NCBI RefSeq assembly: GCF_010119935.1
Contig: NZ_CP048209.1
Location: forward strand, 2,483,001-2,547,000
Direction: 5' to 3'
From: Paenibacillus lycopersici
Lineage (GTDB): Bacteria; Bacillota; Bacilli; Paenibacillales; Paenibacillaceae
Length of the DNA stretch: 64,000 nucleotides
Below are positions 55,634 through 64,000 of the stretch, in pieces. The notes under the pieces were generated by a model. The model was not told the origin of the DNA. It saw nothing but the letters and a program-made list of their open reading frames with translations, and did not search any database. Position numbers and translations under genes: made by a program. Positions within the stretch are counted from its first letter, which is position 1, and each line of letters starts with the position of its first letter.

Positions 55634-55791
55634 CCGGCTGCTACATATGTCTAAACCTTGTCTCTTTTGCGAGCTTGCGCAACTTTTACGGTGTCTTGCA
55701 CGTCTCAATTAGGTGTAAGACCGGTTCACAGCCGGCCAATGACCGTGATTGCGCGCATGGCCATGAGAAGAGAGCATAAAGGAGACGCAGC

Positions 55792-57795
55792 ATGAAATCT
55801 TTGAAATGGATGTTAATCGTATCGTTCTTATTGATGTCTTGTATGAGTACCGGAGCGCAGAACGCGTCGGCAGCGGGCTTTGCTGCCCCTATCGATATGA
55901 GCAACGCGAATGTTGCCAACGTGACGAATCGGCTTGATCTGACAATGGGCAGCGCCAATATGGTGCATAACGGCGCCGCCTACAAATCGGCGCAGCCTGT
56001 GGCGAACATCGACGGCCGGACGTTTATTCCGTTCAGCTCCATCGCGGCTCGCTACGGATACGCGATTTCGTACGACGCGAAGAAGAAGGAATCAACCGCG
56101 AAGAACGACAAGCACGAGCTGGTATTCAAAATCGGCAGCGGCTACGCGCACAGGGACGGCGTCCTGACGCAGCTGACGGGCGTGCCTTATATTTCGAACG
56201 GCTACCTGATGGTGCCGCTTCGTTCCTGGGGCGAGATGGCCGACAGCACGATTGCGGTCGTCGGCAAGACGATTACGCTGAAATGGACGACCGTTGTCAT
56301 TCCGCCGAAGCCGAAGGCGAATTTCGAGGTGCAGCCTGCCGAGATTTACGCGGGGCAGACGGTCGTATCGTATATCGATCATTCGACGAATCCGACGCCA
56401 TACCCGTTCGTCGACGAACGTTGGGAAGGGAAGATGGACGTGTTCCCTGAACCGGGCACGTACGTTGTCACGCACCAGGTGGAAGATACCGACGGCGTAT
56501 GGAGCGAGCCGTACTCCGTAACCGTAACGGTCAAGGCGCCGAATATGCCGCCCGTCGCCGATTTTACGACGGAGAAGTCGCAGTACCGGATCGGCGAGGA
56601 CGTGAACTACATCGACTTGAGCACGGATGACGAGAATGCGATCGTGCGGGCCACGTTTACGGGCAACGATAAAGTATTCTTCGAGCCTGGCGAACACAGC
56701 GTTACGCTCGTCGTCGAAGACGCGCACGGCTTGACGTCGACCGTGACGAAGACCGTGACGGTGACGAACGAAGTGCTGTATACCAAAGACGAATATAACC
56801 GTTTGAACACGAAGGTCGGCTCCAATATTGCGATCGACGGCGCTTCGGTGCCGCAAATGCCGGCAATCGGCTATACCATCAATTCCGTGCGTTCCCAGCT
56901 GGTTCGCAGCAACAGCCCGGAGACGCTCATCCGGGAAGGCATTGCGTACGACGCGCAAATAACCGGCCAAGTGCGGTTCATGTTCCATAACGTGAACAAG
57001 ATCGGTTATCCGGTGCGCATGTACTTGCTCGCGACGAACAATAACAGCACGACGGTCAACGTGAATACGAGCTCGTTCGGCATCGGCGGCCCGGATCCGA
57101 CCGTCGCCAACGTGGCTAAGATGTCCACGGCGCGGTACCTCGCTTCCGTGAGCAGCAACCCGTCGCCGAGATGGATGACGGTGAAGCCGCATCAGACGGT
57201 CGAAATCTTGCCCGAGCTGTCGAAGGTGCCGATGAAATTGAGCGAGGTGCTTTCCGCCTATGCCGACATCTTCAGCGACCAAGAGCTGCAGTACAGAGTT
57301 GTCGTCGTGGCATCCGGCACCAATCCGATCACGGCGCTGCCGAACCTGACGGTCATGCCGCGCGACGGCATTCACGTCAGAGGCACGTTCAACAACGCGG
57401 ACCGTACGATCGAGATCAACGATACGCTCGGCGATACGGAGCAGCGGATCGTGATCGGCGACAAAACGGTCGATAAGTACTTGGACGGCATCGACGACAC
57501 GACCGGCGAGCTGCAGTATAATACCGGCAATTTCGGGACGATGTACCGGATGCATCTGTCGCATGTGTCGCCGCATACGCTGATCGCGCTGAACCCGCGC
57601 GGCGGTATTTACACGGGATCGTTCCTGGTCAACGGCCAGGTCGTGAGCGCGTCGCTCATGAACAACACCCAGGCGGCTGTTCTCTACCGGACGGGGTATA
57701 CGGAAGAAGCGGTGGATCTCGTCTTCACGCTGGCGGGGGGAAGCAATCTTCCGGTTGCCCTTACGTTCTTGAAGCTGCCGGAGATTCGCTGGTAA
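55792..57795 (+). CDS. Secreted stalk-domain and PKD-domain surface protein
   Basis: 667 residues. Signal peptide (MLIVSFLLMSCMSTGAQNAS), a stalk domain of the copper-amine-oxidase-N type (about 48-160; GRTFIPFSSIAARYGY, YLMVPLRSWGEMA), two PKD-like Ig domains (about 175-245 and 250-325; FPEPGTYVVTHQVEDTDGVW, FEPGEHSVTLVVEDAHG) and a C-terminal region of about 340 residues without recognised fold. No sortase or SLH anchor. A probable wall-associated protein of unknown role. A hairpin near 55710 precedes it. Confidence 0.82.
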   Translation: MKSLKWMLIVSFLLMSCMSTGAQNASAAGFAAPIDMSNANVANVTNRLDLTMGSANMVHNGAAYKSAQPVANIDGRTFIPFSSIAARYGYAISYDAKKKESTAKNDKHELVFKIGSGYAHRDGVLTQLTGVPYISNGYLMVPLRSWGEMADSTIAVVGKTITLKWTTVVIPPKPKANFEVQPAEIYAGQTVVSYIDHSTNPTPYPFVDERWEGKMDVFPEPGTYVVTHQVEDTDGVWSEPYSVTVTVKAPNMPPVADFTTEKSQYRIGEDVNYIDLSTDDENAIVRATFTGNDKVFFEPGEHSVTLVVEDAHGLTSTVTKTVTVTNEVLYTKDEYNRLNTKVGSNIAIDGASVPQMPAIGYTINSVRSQLVRSNSPETLIREGIAYDAQITGQVRFMFHNVNKIGYPVRMYLLATNNNSTTVNVNTSSFGIGGPDPTVANVAKMSTARYLASVSSNPSPRWMTVKPHQTVEILPELSKVPMKLSEVLSAYADIFSDQELQYRVVVVASGTNPITALPNLTVMPRDGIHVRGTFNNADRTIEINDTLGDTEQRIVIGDKTVDKYLDGIDDTTGELQYNTGNFGTMYRMHLSHVSPHTLIALNPRGGIYTGSFLVNGQVVSASLMNNTQAAVLYRTGYTEEAVDLVFTLAGGSNLPVALTFLKLPEIRW

Positions 57796-57840
57796 TCGAA
57801 TCGAACCGGATGAAGAGGAAGACTGGAGAGAACGAGGAGA

Positions 57841-57869
57841 GGCCTGCGGAAATTGTCCGCAGGCCTTTT
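57841..57869 (+). terminator. Terminator after the PKD protein
   Basis: GGCCTGCGGA (57841-57850) pairs with TCCGCAGGCC (57856-57865), followed by TTTT. Confidence 0.9.
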
Positions 57870-57905
57870 CGTCCGGCGCAGCGCCGGTCAATGCAATCCA
57901 AAAAG

Positions 57906-57948
57906 AGAAAGACGCGCATCGCCTCGTCAAGGCGGTGCGCGTCTTTCT
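57906..57948 (-). terminator. Terminator of the AraC gene (- strand)
   Basis: A 13-bp stem, AGAAAGACGCGCA / TGCGCGTCTTTCT, with an inner CGCC / GGCG stem and a T-run on the - strand, 10 bases beyond the AraC stop. Confidence 0.88.
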
Positions 57949-57957
57949 GCTGACGGC

Positions 57958-58935
57958 TTATCGTCTGCCGCTCAAAGCGGCGGCTCTCGGATCTGCTTCG
58001 ACCGCGTTACCGGCATGCTGCTTCCGGAACTGCTTCGGCGTCATGTTGAACCGTTTCTTGAACACGTAATACAAGTAGTTGCTGCTTGCAAAGCCGTGCT
58101 CCAGCGCGATCTGCTCGATCGGGCGGCTGCCCTCGACGATAGCCGAGCAGATTTGCGAGAGGCGGTAGTTCTCCAGATAGGCCGTGAACGATTCTTCGCC
58201 TTGCTCGCGGAAAACCCGCTGCAGCTGGCGCGGGCTGATCGGAATCCGCTCGGCGACCTCCTGCAGCGTGAGCGGCTGCGCATAGTTGTCGTGAATGAAC
58301 TGCGTCGCGATGCGGAACCGATGCTCGTTGATGTTGCGGGAAGGCGGCTCGAACGTTGCGTTCGGAATGGCGGACATCCGGGCGGCGCGCAGCAGGATCT
58401 GGATGATCGCCTGCTTGATGGTGGAGAATGCCCCCGGCTGTCCTTCGTTCCAAGCGCGGTAGGCCGTCAGAAACCACGACATCGCATTGTACTGGTCGAC
58501 ATGCGGCCGCAGCGGCAAGTTGTCCAGCGCCCGAATGCAGGCTTCCGCTTCGTGGCGTTCCCATGGATCGCCCCAAGCGGAAGCCTGGTCCGAGTCCTTG
58601 ATCGGCACGATGTCGATATGGAGGCAGAGCTCGTCCATCGCTTCGCGCGCGTCGGCTTCCTGCTGGTGGATCACGTTAGGACCGGTCAAATAGAACAGCC
58701 CGTCGTGAAGCGGGAACGCGGCATCCTCCAGGATGACGCTGCCTTTGCCGCGCGGGATGAAATGAAACTCGTACTCCGAATGTTTATGGAAACGGACGAT
58801 CTTGCCCGGAGCGAAGGAGGTCAAGTGGCACCGCAGCACGCGAAACCCGTAACCGCCCCAGCGGAACTGAATATCGAGCCTGTCGATCGCATCGTTTCGT
58901 TCGGCCATCAAGGTATAAGCAAACGGTTTAGCCAA
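57958..58935 (-). CDS. AraC family transcriptional regulator with cupin domain
   Basis: 325 residues. N-terminal cupin-like sensing domain (FHKHSEYEFHFIPRGKGSVI, about 46-65) and C-terminal double HTH (LQEVAERIPISPRQLQRVFR, then IEQIALEHGFASSNYLYYVF). TTG 58935 is chosen because AAGGAGG lies 8 bases upstream; the next ATG (58908) has none. It follows an oxidoreductase gene by 35 bases. The palindrome at 60011-60053 may be its site. Regulators of this build often control sugar or inositol catabolism. Confidence 0.9.
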   Translation of the reverse strand: MAKPFAYTLMAERNDAIDRLDIQFRWGGYGFRVLRCHLTSFAPGKIVRFHKHSEYEFHFIPRGKGSVILEDAAFPLHDGLFYLTGPNVIHQQEADAREAMDELCLHIDIVPIKDSDQASAWGDPWERHEAEACIRALDNLPLRPHVDQYNAMSWFLTAYRAWNEGQPGAFSTIKQAIIQILLRAARMSAIPNATFEPPSRNINEHRFRIATQFIHDNYAQPLTLQEVAERIPISPRQLQRVFREQGEESFTAYLENYRLSQICSAIVEGSRPIEQIALEHGFASSNYLYYVFKKRFNMTPKQFRKQHAGNAVEADPRAAALSGRR

Positions 58936-58970
58936 CTGTATCGCCTCCTTCTTTTCCTGGTTGCCGTTGA

Positions 58971-59963
58971 TTAGTTTTGCAGCTCGGACAGCGCTACGGC
59001 GCGTTTCTCGGCGTTCGAGATCGTAGCGGCTTCCATCAATTTCGTCAGATCGACGGCAAGCGCGACATTCTCTTCGGCTTCCGTGCCGTTCAACACATGG
59101 CCAACCCATTGGTCGTATGCGGAGATCCGCTGTTCAGGCAATTCGATCGTGACCCATTCCTGCGCGTTCAGCTTGTTGCTGCGCACGCGAACGACTTCGT
59201 CCGGCAGGCCGTACAGCAGCGTGCCTTCCGTGCCGTGAATTTCGACGCAGAACGGGGAATGCGCGTTAACGAAGCCCGCTTCGACGATGCCGACGGCGCC
59301 GTTCTCATAACGGAGCGTAGCGACCGCGTTGTCTTCGACTTCTTTGCCCGTTACGTAGCCGAACGCCGCGCTGACGGTTTGCGGCACGCCCAGGAAGAGG
59401 CGCGTCAGGTACATCGGGTGGCAGCCGAGGTCGATCAGCGCGCCGCCGCCGCATTGCTCGAGGTTGTAGAAGTGCGCAGGCAGCCAGTTTGCGATCGCGC
59501 CGTTGTGGGACAGACGGACGCGCGCTTGCGTCAGGTCGCCGAGCAGGCCTTGCTTCAGCACTTCTTGCGCCGCCAGCGTATAGCGGTCGTTCAGACGCGG
59601 CAGGGAAACCGTCAGCTTCACGCCGGCTTCGCGGACGGCGGCGATGATTTCGTTCACTTCGCGGAGGGTAGGGGCAATGACTTTCTCCGTGAAAATATGT
59701 TTGCCGGCGCGAGCGGCTTTCACCATAACGTCGCGGTGGATATTCGTAGGCGTGTCGACGACGACGGCGTCAATGTCCGTGCGCGCAAGCAGTTCGTCCA
59801 GGTTCGCAATGAACGGAACGCCGAGTTTGGCAGCGGCTTCTTGACCGCGGTCGGCAAGCTCGTCCCATACGGCAACGATTTCGGAATTCGGATTTTCTTG
59901 CACTTGTTTGGTGTAATCCCAAGCATGAACATGCCAATAGCTGAGCATAGCAACGCGAATCAT
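58971..59963 (-). CDS. Gfo/Idh/MocA family NAD(P)-dependent oxidoreductase
   Basis: 330 residues. N-terminal Rossmann domain with IRVAMLSYWHVHAWDY (a variant of the GxGxxA opening), TPTNIHRDVMVKAARAGKH and FTEKVIAPT (the usual EKP is EKV here), then the GFO_IDH_MocA C-terminal domain with DLGCHPMYL. Probably acts on a cyclic polyol or sugar. GGAGGAATCAATCC precedes the ATG. Cotranscribed with the AraC gene. Confidence 0.9.
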   Translation of the reverse strand: MIRVAMLSYWHVHAWDYTKQVQENPNSEIVAVWDELADRGQEAAAKLGVPFIANLDELLARTDIDAVVVDTPTNIHRDVMVKAARAGKHIFTEKVIAPTLREVNEIIAAVREAGVKLTVSLPRLNDRYTLAAQEVLKQGLLGDLTQARVRLSHNGAIANWLPAHFYNLEQCGGGALIDLGCHPMYLTRLFLGVPQTVSAAFGYVTGKEVEDNAVATLRYENGAVGIVEAGFVNAHSPFCVEIHGTEGTLLYGLPDEVVRVRSNKLNAQEWVTIELPEQRISAYDQWVGHVLNGTEAEENVALAVDLTKLMEAATISNAEKRAVALSELQN

Positions 59964-60010
59964 GGATTGATTCCTCCTAATAGTGGGTTAAGGCTTGAAT
60001 TCATCTTATT

Positions 60011-60053
60011 ATGTCGTGCAATTAGAGTTTTACATGCTCTAATTATGCGACAT
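60011..60053. promoter_or_regulatory. Large palindrome upstream of the oxidoreductase-AraC operon
   Basis: Left arm ATGTCGTGCAATTAGAG (60011-60027), 9-base spacer, right arm CTCTAATTATGCGACAT (60037-60053). Fourteen of 17 positions are complementary as Watson-Crick pairs; two more are G-T and one is mismatched. It lies 48 bases upstream of the oxidoreductase start in an AT-rich gap. Probably an operator, possibly for the AraC protein. The rest of the 59964-60259 gap shows no other gene. Confidence 0.65.
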
Positions 60054-60259
60054 GTATATACGGTAACACAAATAAAATTAAGCTATAATACGTTTCCATG
60101 ACAATAAAACTATAAAATCGCGACAATTCCTTTGTCGCCATTTCATAAGCTGCGGGGAAATTGACGCGGACGCCGAATTGCGTCATGATAGATGCAGAAC
60201 AAGCTTGCTTTTGCGCATGTTTATTCGCGCTAATAATGGAAGAAAGAAGGGGAGCCGCC

Positions 60260-60529
60260 GTGCGTGCCGTCATTAAAGCGCCGATTCACGCCTACCGCAA
60301 ATTCATTTCGCCGCTGAAGCCGCCTACGTGCCGGTTCTATCCGACCTGCTCCGCTTACGCGCTGGAGGCGATCGACAAGCATGGGCCGCTTCGCGGAAGC
60401 TGGCTTGCGATCAAGCGCATCGGCCGCTGCCATCCGTTCCATCCGGGCGGCGTCGATTTCGTGCCGCCGACGAGCGAGGAGCTCCGGGCGGCTGCCTCAC
60501 TTGACAGCCTATCGGAGGATTCGGTATAG
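60260..60529 (+). CDS. yidD: Membrane protein insertion efficiency factor
   Basis: 89 residues. The family core [20 protein letters not shown] (three conserved Cys overall with [12 protein letters not shown]) is intact. It is a small amphipathic protein at the inner face of the membrane that assists YidC-dependent insertion. GTG 60260 has AAGGGGAG upstream. It is normally near rnpA-yidC, but here stands alone before the metG T-box, as in many Bacillales (ytjA). Confidence 0.95.
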   Translation: MRAVIKAPIHAYRKFISPLKPPTCRFYPTCSAYALEAIDKHGPLRGSWLAIKRIGRCHPFHPGGVDFVPPTSEELRAAASLDSLSEDSV

Positions 60530-60569
60530 TTTCTGCAAGAGCATTCCATTGCATCTGCATACTGCATTC

Positions 60570-62925
<2,356 letters not shown>

Positions 62926-62936
62926 GCTTGAATCTT

Positions 62937-62963
62937 ACCGCCGGAGCGCCCAGCTCCGGCGGT
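62937..62963 (+). terminator. Terminator of metG
   Basis: An 11-bp perfect stem, ACCGCCGGAGC / GCTCCGGCGGT, with loop GCCCA and then CGTTTTG. Confidence 0.9.
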
Positions 62964-62970
62964 CGTTTTG

Positions 62971-63023
62971 TTGACAGGGCACATGCCCCTTTATATAATG
63001 TTAATAGTAATGTTTACGATTAT
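62971..63023 (+). promoter_or_regulatory. Consensus promoter with probable Zur box
   Basis: TTGACA (62971-62976) and TATAAT (62994-62999) with a 17-base spacer form a perfect sigma-A promoter. Immediately downstream, 63001-63023 matches the Bacillus Zur-box pattern TAAATCGTAAT-N-ATTACGATTTA at 17 of 22 informative positions, including the core GTAAT...TTACGAT. Binding there would cover the start site and repress under zinc sufficiency. Confidence 0.8.
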
Positions 63024-63048
63024 GTTTATTCATAGAGCGAGGGGCATG

Positions 63049-63999
63049 ATGTACGTGTTTAAGAGGGTTTCATTCCGCATAGCGTTCGCGGCGGTATCGC
63101 TGGCGGCGCTGATCGTTTTCGCGGCAGGCTGCGGTTCGACCGGTCAAGGCAAGCTGGTCGAAGGCAAGCTGAACGTGGTGACGAGCTTTTATCCGCTTTA
63201 TTTCCTGGCTGAGCAAATCGGCGGCAAGGACGCCAACGTGATCAATATGATTCCGGCAGGCGTCGAGCCGCATGATTGGACGCCGAAGAGCCGCGACCTG
63301 GACACGGTGTCGAAGGCGCAGCTGTTTCTATATAACGGTGCCGGTCTGGAGGGCTGGGTCAATGACTTCCTGCAAGGACTGCCCCGCGACTCCAAGCTTG
63401 TGACGGTGGAAGTCAGCAAGGACATTCCGAAGATTTCCGGCAATCCCGAGGACGAAGACGATCACCCGGACGAGGGGCACGTCGATCCGCATACCTGGGT
63501 GAGCCCGAAGTCGATGATGGTGATGGCCAAGCTGGTTCTTGCGAATTTCATAGCGGCCGATCCGGAGCACAAGGCGTCTTACGAGACCGGCTACAACGCG
63601 CTTGAACAGAAGCTGTCGGCGCTCGACAAGGAGTATTCCGACAAGCTGTCCGGCGTGAAGAAGAAGGACATCGTGACGTCGCACCAGGCATTCGGCTATC
63701 TGGCGCGTGATTACGGCTTGAAGCAAGTGGCTATAATGGGGCTATCTCCGGATGCCGAACCGAAAGCGCAGGATTTGCTGAATATCACGAAATTCGTGAA
63801 GGAGAACGACATCAAGTATATTTTCTTCGAAGAGCTGGTGTCCGACGAGATTGCCAGGACGCTCGCCAGGGAAGCCCGCATTCAGACGCTGGTGCTCAAT
63901 CCGCTGGAAGGCTTGACGCCGAAAGAAGCGTCCAACGGGGACGATTATTTCTCGCTGATGGAGAAGAATTTGCAAAATCTCGTATTGGCCTTACAATAA
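63049..63999 (+). CDS. Zinc ABC transporter substrate-binding lipoprotein (ZnuA/AdcA type)
   Basis: 316 residues from ATG 63049. Lipoprotein signal with lipobox FAAGC (Cys about 27). Metal ligands typical of cluster 9 proteins are visible: His in GVEPHDW, His in VDPHTW, His in TSHQAFGYL and a late Glu/Asp. A short acidic His-containing loop (DEDDHPDEGHV) lies before the second ligand, typical for zinc. GAGGGG leaves the exact start open between ATG 63046, ATG 63049 and GTG 63055. The gene ends one base before the window edge; permease and ATPase genes should follow. Confidence 0.93.
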   Translation: MYVFKRVSFRIAFAAVSLAALIVFAAGCGSTGQGKLVEGKLNVVTSFYPLYFLAEQIGGKDANVINMIPAGVEPHDWTPKSRDLDTVSKAQLFLYNGAGLEGWVNDFLQGLPRDSKLVTVEVSKDIPKISGNPEDEDDHPDEGHVDPHTWVSPKSMMVMAKLVLANFIAADPEHKASYETGYNALEQKLSALDKEYSDKLSGVKKKDIVTSHQAFGYLARDYGLKQVAIMGLSPDAEPKAQDLLNITKFVKENDIKYIFFEELVSDEIARTLAREARIQTLVLNPLEGLTPKEASNGDDYFSLMEKNLQNLVLALQ

Positions 64000-64000
64000 A

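Overview
The window looks like a chromosomal piece of a moderately GC-rich, spore-former-type Firmicute, most likely Paenibacillaceae (Paenibacillus or Cohnella-like). Reasons: AGGAGG-type ribosome binding sites, frequent GTG/TTG starts, a Met T-box leader in front of metG, a Bacillus-type SpeA, small Bacillales families (DUF1292, DUF1885, DUF1054, DUF2089), and several secreted proteins with S-layer homology or copper-amine-oxidase-N-like 'stalk' domains. The genus is an inference; no rRNA is present.

Layout. 1-5.7 kb: end of the pyrimidine operon (carA partial, carB, pyrF, pyrE). 5.8-9.2 kb: a small helical protein and a three-gene ABC-2 exporter. 9.4-11.2 kb: a DUF2089 regulator and a DUF4097 protein behind a promoter with two palindromic operators. 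11.4-18.6 kb: an unusual five-gene MacB/FtsX-like ABC operon with two ATPases, a lipoprotein adaptor, a large permease and a substrate-binding lipoprotein. 19.1-19.4 kb: three tRNAs (fMet, Ile2-like CAT, Leu-TAA). 19.8-25 kb: lgt, ung, a radical SAM enzyme, an SLH protein, an L,D-transpeptidase and a lone holin. 25.2-28 kb: a lower-GC beta-helix protein and a membrane protein.

28.2-39.3 kb is an accessory stretch lying between two identical tRNA-Val(GAC) genes in the same orientation. It holds an NlpC/P60 lipoprotein, a 1,511-residue SBBP/DUF11-type repeat protein and a graveyard of broken genes: an HTH remnant, an MFS gene, a MOSC gene with one frameshift, an SDR with one frameshift, and an SDR fragment joined to a headless LysR gene by a deletion. 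39.4-47.6 kb returns to ordinary genes (small secreted proteins, MBL hydrolase, DUF1292, DUF1885, speA, two MFS transporters). 47.9-50.5 kb is a drug-type ABC exporter with its TetR regulator and an operator pair. 51.5-57.8 kb carries an RND efflux pump, DUF1054 and a PKD/stalk-domain surface protein. 58-60 kb is an oxidoreductase-AraC operon with a large palindrome upstream. 60.2-64 kb holds yidD, T-box-metG and a zinc-binding lipoprotein with a consensus promoter overlapped by a probable Zur box.

The most interesting non-coding signals are two families of structured repeats, each with two copies. One (about 4.11-4.25 and 6.13-6.26 kb) is a long hairpin whose arms differ between copies by compensatory changes and keep the same bulged T. 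The other (6.45-6.51 and 11.20-11.25 kb) is a terminator-like stem with a strictly conserved internal motif and a covarying inner stem. Direct tandem arrays (11-, 18- and 20-bp units) occur in three intergenic spaces.
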